Of a DNA stretch of 64,000 nucleotides, positions 37,165-45,215 are shown one piece after another. This DNA is from Bacteroides finegoldii DSM 17565 (GTDB lineage Bacteria; Bacteroidota; Bacteroidia; Bacteroidales; Bacteroidaceae), in assembly GCF_000156195.1 (NCBI RefSeq), contig NZ_GG688328.1, positions 34,293 to 98,292 of the forward strand, read 5' to 3'. The notes under the pieces are model-generated. The model searched no databases. It worked only from the letters and a program-made list of their open reading frames with translations, and was not told the DNA's origin. The first letter of the stretch is position 1. Each line of letters opens with the position of its first letter. The translations under genes and the position numbers were made by a program.

Positions 37165-37197
37165 ATACAGGAGGGTGTTCGAGGACACTCTCTGTAT
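37165..37197 (+). terminator. Hairpin after the PL15 gene
   Basis: ATACAGGAGGGTGT pairs with ACACTCTCTGTAT (one bulge, one G-U pair) around TCGAGG. There is no real T run, so it may protect the mRNA end rather than terminate by itself. Confidence 0.55.
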
Positions 37198-37349
37198 TCT
37201 CCACGATGACAACCCAATACAATTCACGAAAACCAACGAACTAACATGTATGGATTTAAAATTTCAAAGCCCTTCACCTTTTCGCCATAACGTCCTGTTC
37301 ATCGTCGTTTGCGGGTGAAGGGTCTTCCCCTCATCAGTCTTTCACCTAT

Positions 37350-37393
37350 CATAGAATCTCGGAAACGCTTACATAGAATCGCAGAGACGCTTA
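37350..37393. repeat. 22-nt tandem duplication
   Basis: Two adjacent 22-nt units (37350-37371 and 37372-37393) share CATAGAATC and ACGCTTA and differ at three central positions. The function is unknown. Confidence 0.8.
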
Positions 37394-37529
37394 CTTACAT
37401 CTCATCCGAATAGCGTTCCGTATGAATAGGGCGCATACTCAGCCATGTTTTACTAATAGACAACTTCTTCTTCCCTATAGCCAAACTTCTCTTCATCAGT
37501 AACTAAATCTCGGTTTGACTAGTCGCAAT

Positions 37530-37617
37530 CTATAAACGAAGCCTTTGATTATAAAAACGAAGGTTGCATTTATATAAATGAAGCCTTTGTTTTTATAAAC
37601 GCAATCTTCGTTTATAG
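37530..37617. repeat. Four-unit 21-nt palindromic repeat element, locus A
   Basis: Four exactly adjacent 21-nt units start at 37532, 37553, 37574 and 37595. Each approximates ATAAACGAA, three variable bases, then TTTGTTTTT or its variants, so each unit is itself nearly palindromic. The array is closed by a perfect 12-bp inverted repeat, CTATAAACGAAG (37530-37541) and CTTCGTTTATAG (37606-37617). On the minus strand it shares GAAACTATAAACGAAG with locus B. There are no unique spacers, so it is not a CRISPR array. Confidence 0.85.
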
Positions 37618-37772
37618 TTTCATTGCCGCAAAACGGAAGTTTAGATATAATCATAAGGAAGTTAGGATATAAGAGAACACAAGTTTTACTACAATAAAAA
37701 GCATTCAAAGCTACGCACAACGGGAGCAGTTTCAAACTTTATTAAATATATTCCTATATTAAATATATTCAT

Positions 37773-37780
37773 TACCTTTG
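37773..37780 (+). promoter_or_regulatory. Bacteroides -7 promoter box for endonuclease IV
   Basis: TACCTTTG lies 45 nt upstream of the ATG at 37826, directly after the duplicated ATTAAATATATTC. Confidence 0.55.
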
Positions 37781-37825
37781 CAATCATAGCCAACATAATC
37801 ATCTCATACAATTATAGATATAACA

Positions 37826-38659
37826 ATGAAAAAAATAGGAGCACATGTAAGTGCATCCGGCGGGGTAGAGCTTGCCCCTGTCAATGCGCATGAAATAGGA
37901 GCAAACGCGTTTGCTTTGTTCACCAAGAATCAACGCCAATGGGTAAGCAAACCATTGACGGAAGAAAGTATCGCTCTCTTCAAAGAGAATTGTAATAAAT
38001 ATGGTTTCCAACCGGAATACATCTTGCCTCACGACAGCTATCTCATCAATTTGGGACATCCGGAAGAAGAAGGACTTGCCAAAAGCCGTGCCGCTTTTCT
38101 GGACGAGATGCAACGCTGCGAACAGCTTGGCCTGAAGTTATTGAATTTTCATCCTGGAAGTTCTCTCAATAAGATATCAATCGAAGACTGTTTATCCCTT
38201 ATCGCAGAAAGTATCAATCTAGCGTTAGAAAAGACAAAAGACGTGACGGCCGTTATCGAAAATACAGCCGGACAAGGCAGTAACTTGGGAAGCGAATTCT
38301 GGCAACTAAAATATATCATTGACCGGGTGGACGACAAAAGCCGGGTAGGTATTTGTCTGGACACCTGCCATACTTATACGGCCGGTTATGACCTTGTCAA
38401 CGAGTACGATAAGGTCTTTGATGAATTTGACAAGGAAGTAGGTTTCGGTTATCTCCGTGGAATGCACCTGAATGATTCCAAGAAAGCATTGGGCAGCCAC
38501 GTAGACCGCCACGACAGTATAGGCGAAGGCCTGATAGGAAAGGCTTTCTTTGAAAGACTGATGAAAGATCCCAGATTCGATAATATCCCACTCATACTCG
38601 AAACTCCGGATGAAAGCAAATGGGCAGAAGAAATTTCATGGCTCAGAAGCATTGAATAA
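37826..38659 (+). CDS. nfo: Endonuclease IV (AP endonuclease)
   Basis: A cytoplasmic protein of 277 residues that nicks DNA 5' to abasic sites in base excision repair. It is a TIM-barrel enzyme with three zinc ions. The AP endonuclease 2 signatures are visible: NFHPGS, IENTAGQGSNLG, CLDTCHTYTAGYD, and HLNDSKKALGSHVDRHDSIGEGLIG read in two parts, with ETPDE near the end. Length is normal. It converges on the chloride channel gene with a 5-nt gap. Confidence 0.96.
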   Translation: MKKIGAHVSASGGVELAPVNAHEIGANAFALFTKNQRQWVSKPLTEESIALFKENCNKYGFQPEYILPHDSYLINLGHPEEEGLAKSRAAFLDEMQRCEQLGLKLLNFHPGSSLNKISIEDCLSLIAESINLALEKTKDVTAVIENTAGQGSNLGSEFWQLKYIIDRVDDKSRVGICLDTCHTYTAGYDLVNEYDKVFDEFDKEVGFGYLRGMHLNDSKKALGSHVDRHDSIGEGLIGKAFFERLMKDPRFDNIPLILETPDESKWAEEISWLRSIE

Positions 38660-38664
38660 TCCGG

Positions 38665-40236
38665 TCAATAAATATTTGCCATGCTGACCAAAGGTTCATA
38701 TAGTTTCTCGATATCTTGTGAATCCATTTCTATCTGAACCTGGTCACCCGGCATTAACGTTTGTCCCTTAGGCGCAAAATCTTTCTTATCCCGATGGACA
38801 TTAATGATAATGCAACGTTCCGGCAGACGAAGTTCATCTACAATTTTCCCGTCTAAATAAGAACCGCTCATCACCTCAACAGACAAAGTATAGCGTGTTT
38901 CCTCCTTAAATGCGGGCGAATGAATCATATCTTCATATAAAGTCACATTAAGGGGTTTTATCTGGAGCATTTCCGTGAAATAATAAGTTAATCCTCCTAC
39001 AACAATCGATGGATAGAATACTTCCAGATGTCCTGTTATCTCCGTTATCAAGACGATAGCAGTCAAAGGAGTACGGACGACTGCCACCAGAAAAGCAGAC
39101 ATACAAATCAACATGATATAACTAATATTCTCATAGGCAATGACTCCCTGTTGAACCATAATCAAGGCTATAATTTGCCCAAGCAGTCCGCCTGTCACTA
39201 ATGTAGGAATGAAACTTCCTCCCGGCAATCCCGAAGAAAAGGAAAAAATACTAAAGACCAAGTGTAATAACATCATACCTACAATCCAGAGAATATGCAT
39301 ATCCGGATGCATAGCCTGCGAAAGCAAGAACTGTTCCCCTCCCCCAGTCAGATTGACTTCAGCCATAGAAATCATGAAAGCAATGAAAAGCAGATACAGC
39401 ATTTTCACGTATTCCGGGTGCTTAATGGCAGGATAAATACGTTTCACCTGAAGAGTAGTTATAGAGAACAGTTTTCCGAAAACAGAAATAACAGCAGCCA
39501 GCAAAAGAAACAGTTTCACTTGCGACCAAAACGTCATGCCCGGCACTATCGCATCTATCTGGAAATAAGGATTAATCGGAAAAATCCAACTGGCAACCCC
39601 ACCGGCTACTACCCCCGCCAAAAGAGTTGTAATGGCGGTTTTCGGAGCGTCAAACCGCTCTATGGACTCAATAACCAACAGCGATGAAGCCAACGGCGCA
39701 GCGAAAGCAGCCGCCAACCCGGCACCTGCCCCCGCAGACAGCAATTGTTTCCGCTCACCGGCAAGCACTCTGCCCCATTTGGAAACCAAACAGCCTACAT
39801 AGGAGCCGATCTGGACGGAAGGTCCTTCACGCCCTAAAGAAAGTCCCGTACTCAATGCAAGTATTCCACCCACAAATTTAGAGACCAATTCAATCAGAGG
39901 ATGTTTATATTCCACCCTCCCGTTAATGACACCTCGTGTCTGCGGAATACCTCCCCCTGTTATCAAAGGCATTTTCTTGACCAGCCAAGAAACAAATACC
40001 AGAATGCCCCACATCAATAGAAAAAGGAGGATATACCAATACCATTTGGGGTGAGAGTTGAAAAAGTCGTAACGTAGATTGAAGAAATATTGAAGCAAAT
40101 AATGATAAGGGACAGCAATAAGCCCCGTCAGCAATCCAACAAAGATACTGACGAAGTAAAGCCGAGCATCAATCAATTTCAGTTTGAAAATTCGCCAACG
40201 GCCGTCATCTTTTATTTTTTCCATCAATCTAAACAT
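38665..40236 (-). CDS. CLC-family chloride channel/antiporter with C-terminal TrkA_C domain
   Basis: A protein of 523 residues if started at the ATG at 40236; the longer frame begins with TTG at 40281 and adds 15 residues, and ATG 40224 is another option. CLC anion-path motifs are GGGIPQTRG, GREGPSVQIG (with the gating Glu) and GGSFIPTLVTGG. The last about 80 residues form a TrkA_C/RCK_C-like domain (SYLDGKIVDELRLPERC to GDQVQIEM) that may bind a regulatory ligand. It transports chloride, possibly fluoride or another anion, across the inner membrane. It has no clear functional link to its neighbours. Confidence 0.92.
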   Translation of the reverse strand: MFRLMEKIKDDGRWRIFKLKLIDARLYFVSIFVGLLTGLIAVPYHYLLQYFFNLRYDFFNSHPKWYWYILLFLLMWGILVFVSWLVKKMPLITGGGIPQTRGVINGRVEYKHPLIELVSKFVGGILALSTGLSLGREGPSVQIGSYVGCLVSKWGRVLAGERKQLLSAGAGAGLAAAFAAPLASSLLVIESIERFDAPKTAITTLLAGVVAGGVASWIFPINPYFQIDAIVPGMTFWSQVKLFLLLAAVISVFGKLFSITTLQVKRIYPAIKHPEYVKMLYLLFIAFMISMAEVNLTGGGEQFLLSQAMHPDMHILWIVGMMLLHLVFSIFSFSSGLPGGSFIPTLVTGGLLGQIIALIMVQQGVIAYENISYIMLICMSAFLVAVVRTPLTAIVLITEITGHLEVFYPSIVVGGLTYYFTEMLQIKPLNVTLYEDMIHSPAFKEETRYTLSVEVMSGSYLDGKIVDELRLPERCIIINVHRDKKDFAPKGQTLMPGDQVQIEMDSQDIEKLYEPLVSMANIY

Positions 40237-40323
40237 ACTACCACTCTTCACCGTTTTATACGCATGACATACAACAACCAAAACAGGGTAGTGGTTTCAG
40301 ACAAATGAAGATTTAATTTCCAT

Positions 40324-43071
40324 TCAGCGTCCCATCAGATTCAAGCGTAGAATAGCGTGTACCATAAAATAAGAACCCAACGCATTGTAATCCGTATCAC
40401 GGATAGCGGTAGCGGTAATGGTACGTATCATTGAAACATCCTGACGGAGCATATCATATATCTTGAAACGGAGCAACAATTGTTTCCGCTTCAAGAAGGC
40501 TTTCGACAACTGACAATTCCACATCAGATTCTCCCGAGCATAACCTTCGTAGCCATAGCCGGAACGTTGGAAATAGGTAAGATCGGTATACAATTCCATT
40601 CCCCAAGGGAGATAATATTGTACTTCCGTCCCGAAACGATAATCATACGTTTCCGTACGCGTCTCTTTCACATTGTTATGCGAATTATTATAAAGCAACT
40701 CGGCACGTGCGCTGATCTCCATCTGCTTTGTCCGATATGTTAATTGCAGACGTTGACGGGCAGTAAGATGTTTCACAGTACTTTTCACGGGAGCTTCTTT
40801 ATTGATAGTGGTATACCCGTTCTGATTCCGGTATTGCAGATACGAGTAGGTGCGGAATATCCAGCTTCGGTTTCTAAAAGGAGTGTTGAGGGAGAAAGAG
40901 CCCCAAGCCCGCCAATTCCCGTTCAGATTGAGTGGAGTCGTAGTCCGTACCCCCGTTTCGCTATCATACGTCACTTGATTGGTTACGCTATTAATCGTGT
41001 TTTCAACCAAAGCGGTGGCAACCATATTCCGTTGACGTTTCATATTGTAGGAATTGAAATTCAACGTAAATGTATTTATATAAGAAGGTTTCAAAGAAGG
41101 ATTACCCACCCGGATGTTCAAAGGATTGGTACGATCTGTCACAGGCTGCAGATCACGTATATTGGGTTGGCGACTCTTTCCCCGATATACTATTTGCAAA
41201 CGGGTGCGCTTGGAGAACTTATAACGGAAATTGACGGTAGGAGAGAAATTAAAAACAGATCTTTCCAATTGATTTTCCGGATCATCTTTCAATACGGAAT
41301 GGCTCACAGACTTCTGAGGTTCAAAGTCGGCACCTATATTATAGTTATATTTCTTTCGGGAAGTGCGAACCGCAACATTAAACAAGTGATTGCTATACTG
41401 ATTTTCGAAACAGTTGCTTGCCTCTTCATCATAATCGGGAGTAAATTCGTCCAGATCCTTATCCCAATTGTAAACGAAATGATCGGAATTATTCGCCCGA
41501 TACTGATAACTGTAACGGAACTGAAGAAAATGCAACCAAGGTAACGGCTCTACATAGACCAGTTGCACCCGATAATTATAGCCGTCTATTTCGTCTTCTA
41601 TCTTTTGATTCTGAACTTTTTCCGTATTGTTCTTAAAATAATGCGTGGTAGAAAGATTCTTTCTGTCCGTTGAAGAGGCATTACTTCCATAATCCACTTT
41701 CAAGGCTATATTTCTCCCCATCCGACTCAGTTTACGGCTGAGTTGCATCATCATCGTTACATTGTACGAAGAATTATGATTGGTTCCGGATGACTCTTTC
41801 TCATTAAGCAAAACATCATTCCCCCACCCTTGCTGGAAACTACCGTTACGTCTGTCATTCGCGGCAGTACGGTATTGGGGCCGAAAGATTAAGGTTGTAA
41901 CAGAATCCATCTTCCATTCCAAAAACGCATTTGCGATCAGATTGTCATTTTTCAGGCGGTTGCGCCCCGTACTTTGCGTTATCGACTTATCTTGACGGAG
42001 AAAGTTATCGATTGTCGTACGGCTATCTTCCAGCCTGTCCGTACCTACATACTGAATATTCGAACGAAATTTAACGCGTTGCCAATCGTATGTAGCGTTA
42101 ATACCTAAAGAACGGGAAGTAGTCAGTCCTTTTTGTGTACGCAGGTTACCGCTGGAGACTGCTGATTCTTTTTGCATCTCAGAGAATCCCTGATTATTCG
42201 TATTATTCAGGTTTCCGATAATAGTCAATTGGGAGTTGTCTCGAAAACGGTTCAATGTATTGGCCAGTTCATAACGGTCTTTGCTTCCATATCCACCCAT
42301 AAAATTCTCCATCCAGCCGAGTTTCATATTCTTTTTCACAGACAGATCGAGAATCATTTCTTCCTCTCCGTCATCAATCCCCGTAAGACGTGCCAAATCA
42401 GACTTACGTTCATACGCTTTCAGCTTTTCCACCATTTCCACCGGGAGGTTCTTTAATGCCGCTTTCGGATCGTCGGAAAAGAACTCCTTTCCATCTACCA
42501 GAATCTTCTTCACTTCTTTTCCATGAATCAACAATTTTCCGTCCGCATCTATCTCTCCACCGGGAAGTTGTTTCACTAAATCTTCCAACATCGAACCTTC
42601 GGGAGTACGAAAAGCAGACGCATTAAAGACGGTTGTATCTTCTTCGGTTACCGCCATAGGCGCTTGTCCTACCACAACGGTTTCATCCAAAGCAATTACT
42701 TCCGGAGCTAAAGGTATATCGCCCAGATTATTTTTATGACCGCCCGCTACAGGCGATACTTCCCGATAAACCGCAGTGTATCCGATAAAAGAGACATGAA
42801 GCAACAAAGACTTATTTTTGGGAGCGGCAACGGTCAATCGGAATTTACCTTCCGCATCGGTTGCCCCTCCTACCAATAGGGAGCTATCCGATAAAGCCAA
42901 AAGCCGGACCGTAGCAAACGGTACCGGCTGATAGGTTTCCGAATCAACGACACGTCCGGAGAAACGCTTTCCACCGGACTGCGCATAAGCAGCCAAACTG
43001 ATAATCAGCAAGAAGACATAACAACTAATCAAACGCCGCTGAAAAAAACAAATATGGCTGCCTATGTTCAA
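40324..43071 (-). CDS. Outer membrane beta-barrel protein, OMP_b-brl_3 type
   Basis: A protein of 915 residues with a signal peptide ending AAYAQ. A carboxypeptidase-regulatory-like domain (FSGRVVDSETYQPVPFATVRL) precedes a plug-like segment (LVKQLPGGEIDADGKL, then VDGKEFFSDDPKAALKNLP) and a long barrel. This is the TonB-receptor-related OMP_b-brl_3 architecture, whose ligands are generally unknown. It is the last gene of the ECF sigma module on this strand and may be a target or a sensor of that regulon. Confidence 0.88.
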   Translation of the reverse strand: MNIGSHICFFQRRLISCYVFLLIISLAAYAQSGGKRFSGRVVDSETYQPVPFATVRLLALSDSSLLVGGATDAEGKFRLTVAAPKNKSLLLHVSFIGYTAVYREVSPVAGGHKNNLGDIPLAPEVIALDETVVVGQAPMAVTEEDTTVFNASAFRTPEGSMLEDLVKQLPGGEIDADGKLLIHGKEVKKILVDGKEFFSDDPKAALKNLPVEMVEKLKAYERKSDLARLTGIDDGEEEMILDLSVKKNMKLGWMENFMGGYGSKDRYELANTLNRFRDNSQLTIIGNLNNTNNQGFSEMQKESAVSSGNLRTQKGLTTSRSLGINATYDWQRVKFRSNIQYVGTDRLEDSRTTIDNFLRQDKSITQSTGRNRLKNDNLIANAFLEWKMDSVTTLIFRPQYRTAANDRRNGSFQQGWGNDVLLNEKESSGTNHNSSYNVTMMMQLSRKLSRMGRNIALKVDYGSNASSTDRKNLSTTHYFKNNTEKVQNQKIEDEIDGYNYRVQLVYVEPLPWLHFLQFRYSYQYRANNSDHFVYNWDKDLDEFTPDYDEEASNCFENQYSNHLFNVAVRTSRKKYNYNIGADFEPQKSVSHSVLKDDPENQLERSVFNFSPTVNFRYKFSKRTRLQIVYRGKSRQPNIRDLQPVTDRTNPLNIRVGNPSLKPSYINTFTLNFNSYNMKRQRNMVATALVENTINSVTNQVTYDSETGVRTTTPLNLNGNWRAWGSFSLNTPFRNRSWIFRTYSYLQYRNQNGYTTINKEAPVKSTVKHLTARQRLQLTYRTKQMEISARAELLYNNSHNNVKETRTETYDYRFGTEVQYYLPWGMELYTDLTYFQRSGYGYEGYARENLMWNCQLSKAFLKRKQLLLRFKIYDMLRQDVSMIRTITATAIRDTDYNALGSYFMVHAILRLNLMGR

Positions 43072-43118
43072 TTTTGTGTCGATGTAGTAAAATAAAACTC
43101 TAATAATGAACCTAATCT

Positions 43119-43685
43119 TTATTTTTCACCTTGACGCGGAGCACGAGGCTTCTGTCCCTCATGGTGTCCTTGTCCCGGTTTACGTCCTTTTTTTCTACGG
43201 TCAAATTCTTTTTTGAATTTATTCGCATTGCTTTTCTCCTGTTGATAGATCTTCATAATCTGCTTCTGAGAAAGTATCTTGCTGAACTCGTTATAATACT
43301 TTTCACGAATATCCAACATTTTGCGACTCTGAGCAAATTGATTCTTCAACATCGCTGCTATCTCCGCATCAGTCATAGACGGCCGTTGACCTTCTCTTTT
43401 AGCATTTGCTTCCGCACCTTGTGCTTTTTCCGCTCTGGGCTTACGGTTCATCATGCGACATTCACGCAATTCGTTCAGATATTTCTCGTAGACAGGAGTA
43501 AACTTAGCTGCTGTTGCATCATCCAACATCAACGTTTTAACCATCTGATTGGTCTGCATCTGCACCATTTGTTCCTGCGTAGGACGCTGTTTCTTTTCTC
43601 TGTTATCATTGTTTTGAGCAGAAAGGCTCATCTGACTCCCCAACAGGAGAGCACCCAAAAGTACATAAATAAATTTCATCTTCAT
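43119..43685 (-). CDS. DUF4890-type periplasmic protein, Spy/CpxP-like
   Basis: A protein of 188 residues with a signal ending MSLSAQ. The mature part is highly charged and helical. It has repeated Gln/Met-rich segments (TQEQMVQMQTNQMVKTLML) and a later helix RKMLDIREKYYNEFSKIL, with a very basic Lys/Arg/Gly/Pro tail. This fits DUF4890, which resembles the Spy/CpxP periplasmic stress chaperones in pattern. Its location between the anti-sigma and barrel genes supports a role in envelope-stress control. The function is inferred. Confidence 0.75.
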   Translation of the reverse strand: MKMKFIYVLLGALLLGSQMSLSAQNNDNREKKQRPTQEQMVQMQTNQMVKTLMLDDATAAKFTPVYEKYLNELRECRMMNRKPRAEKAQGAEANAKREGQRPSMTDAEIAAMLKNQFAQSRKMLDIREKYYNEFSKILSQKQIMKIYQQEKSNANKFKKEFDRRKKGRKPGQGHHEGQKPRAPRQGEK

Positions 43686-43718
43686 AATCTTTACGTTTTA
43701 AATAATTGATTGAGTTAC

Positions 43719-44072
43719 TTAATTTAAAAATATATCGTTTTCAGAGAAGCTGACGAGCTCTTCCAACTCCTCATCCGACAATTCTTTAATCCACTTATCT
43801 ACCACGTCCGTGCCATTACTTCTATCGACAGCCAATATCGAAGAAGGCGACTTAACGTCATTTATCTGACGCAAGGACGGAACGAATAAGAATCCGGCTA
43901 ATATTGCCGCCATCGTAACAACTGCAGAAACAATCAGTTTCAAATGTGACTTCCGCCGTTGCTTTACTCCCGCACGCTCCATCACTCTCCGTTGCATATC
44001 TTCGAAAAAGCCATCAGGAGTACGGTAAGGGGTACGTTTTCCAATATCGTCAAAATCAAAATCCTTTTTCAT
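43719..44072 (-). CDS. Probable anti-sigma factor, single-pass membrane protein
   Basis: A protein of 117 residues. A polar N-terminal segment (KKDFDFDDIGKRTPYRTPDGFFEDM) is followed by one membrane helix (about residues 43-66) and a short acidic C-terminal part. It starts 4 nt after the ECF sigma gene on the same strand. That position and topology are those of anti-sigma factors in Bacteroides, but no defined anti-sigma domain is visible, so the call rests on context. Confidence 0.65.
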   Translation of the reverse strand: MKKDFDFDDIGKRTPYRTPDGFFEDMQRRVMERAGVKQRRKSHLKLIVSAVVTMAAILAGFLFVPSLRQINDVKSPSSILAVDRSNGTDVVDKWIKELSDEELEELVSFSENDIFLN

Positions 44073-44076
44073 TCTT

Positions 44077-44616
44077 CTATCTGTTTAATATGTATTCCTT
44101 TATTTTCTCTTTAGCATAATGGTAGTTTACTTTAAGTGTTTCCACTTTACTGTCCAAGATTCGTGCTATTTCTTCGTATTCGAGTTCATCGTAATAACGC
44201 AAGTTGAACACAAGACGTTGTTTCTCCGGTAAACTCAAAATAGCTTCCTGAAATTTCACAGCCAACTCATTCTCGTAATCAATGTAATCAGAAGCTTGCA
44301 GCTTGTTTATTAATTCCTCTTGAATCTCTTCGGAGGCAACGTTTCTTTCTTCTTTACGGTCATTCAGTAAACGCAGACTTTCATTTGTCGCGATCTGATA
44401 AATCCACGTACTCAAAGAACTTTCACTACGGAACTGGTCTAAGTGCCGGAACACGCGGATAAACACTTCTTGAAGTACGTCCTCTGCATCTTCATGGGAT
44501 ACAACCAGTCTACGAATATAATTGTATATCGGTTCCTGAAAAACGTCCATCAACATCTTGAATCCCCGTCCGCGATTCGAGGCACAAGTTTCTCTGATTT
44601 TATTCTCATTTATCAT
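44077..44616 (-). CDS. ECF-type RNA polymerase sigma factor
   Basis: A protein of 179 residues from the ATG at 44616. In-frame starts at 44652 and farther upstream exist, but the conserved domain begins just after MINENKIRETC. Region 2 is seen as YNYIRRLVVSHEDAEDVLQE and FRSESSLSTWIYQIATN; region 4 as LPEKQRLVFNLRYYDELEYE, then EIARIL. It would direct transcription of an envelope-related regulon, probably including the three genes downstream on the same strand. Confidence 0.92.
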   Translation of the reverse strand: MINENKIRETCASNRGRGFKMLMDVFQEPIYNYIRRLVVSHEDAEDVLQEVFIRVFRHLDQFRSESSLSTWIYQIATNESLRLLNDRKEERNVASEEIQEELINKLQASDYIDYENELAVKFQEAILSLPEKQRLVFNLRYYDELEYEEIARILDSKVETLKVNYHYAKEKIKEYILNR

Positions 44617-44825
44617 CGATTCTTTTTCTGAACTTTGTCTATTAGAACGCATAAAAGTGTGGAAGTTAAATACAGAATCCTGCTTTTTGCTTTTATTAAC
44701 GAGTGAAGGATATGAAAGAGAATAATAATATGATAAAAAAACGTACTCCATAAGCTCTACCAAGAGCATGAAGACGTTTCGGATATCCGGATAGATTGTT
44801 AGTCTGTAAATAAAAGAAAAGACTG

Positions 44826-45002
44826 TTACCAGAATTTATTGTGTTCTGCACTATATTCAAAACCTGCGGCTTTTAATTGACCTACCAGCTCTTCCTTATC
44901 TACATCCATATCTTCACAAAGTTCATCAAGCGAAGAATAGCAATCCCGCAATTTCATATTGATAACGCTAAACAGCATCATCGGATCTTTAGGTAACTCC
45001 AT
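44826..45002 (-). CDS. DUF4250 small protein
   Basis: A protein of 58 residues from the ATG at 45002 (MELPKDPMMLFS); an earlier in-frame start adds three residues. The DUF4250 signature covers nearly the whole protein, with NMKLRDCYSSLDELCEDMDV and the C-terminal FEYSAEHNKFW. The family is small, conserved and of unknown function. Confidence 0.88.
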   Translation of the reverse strand: MELPKDPMMLFSVINMKLRDCYSSLDELCEDMDVDKEELVGQLKAAGFEYSAEHNKFW

Positions 45003-45121
45003 AATATACAATCTTTTTAAACCGGACGCAAAGTTACAGTAATCTCATTGAACGGCAAAACAAATGGTATCGATATATAAAAAGAATGCAGTGATTTTAA
45101 CCGATTATTCAGTTTTATTTT

Positions 45122-45129
45122 TATCTTTG
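45122..45129 (+). promoter_or_regulatory. Bacteroides -7 promoter box for the fused helicase gene
   Basis: TATCTTTG lies 86 nt upstream of the ATG at 45216, giving a leader of about 80 nt. The leader is AT-rich; I see no hairpin or riboswitch in it. Confidence 0.5.
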
Positions 45130-45215
45130 TAAACAATATTGGGGCTATACCCAAACAATAAAAAGATACAGATATATAATAAATTCAATTATAAAACAAC
45201 TTATTTATTGGATAT

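Larger units (their letters stand above)
37198..37772. other. Gene-free stretch rich in small repeats before endonuclease IV
   Basis: No supportable gene. Within it are an inverted repeat CCCTTCACC/GGTGAAGGG (37270-37278 and 37314-37322), a 22-nt tandem duplication (37350-37393) and the four-unit 21-nt element (37530-37617), followed by an AT-rich promoter region containing ATTAAATATATTC twice (37741-37753 and 37758-37770). Confidence 0.7.

Noticed and set aside
37532..37615. CRISPR array at the 21-nt repeats
   Set aside because: The units are directly adjacent with no unique spacers, only four per locus, and no cas gene is in the window.
40744..41544. Open frame of 266 residues antisense to the outer-membrane barrel gene
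   Set aside because: It is a shadow of the 915-residue OMP gene; no signal peptide, motif or promoter supports it.
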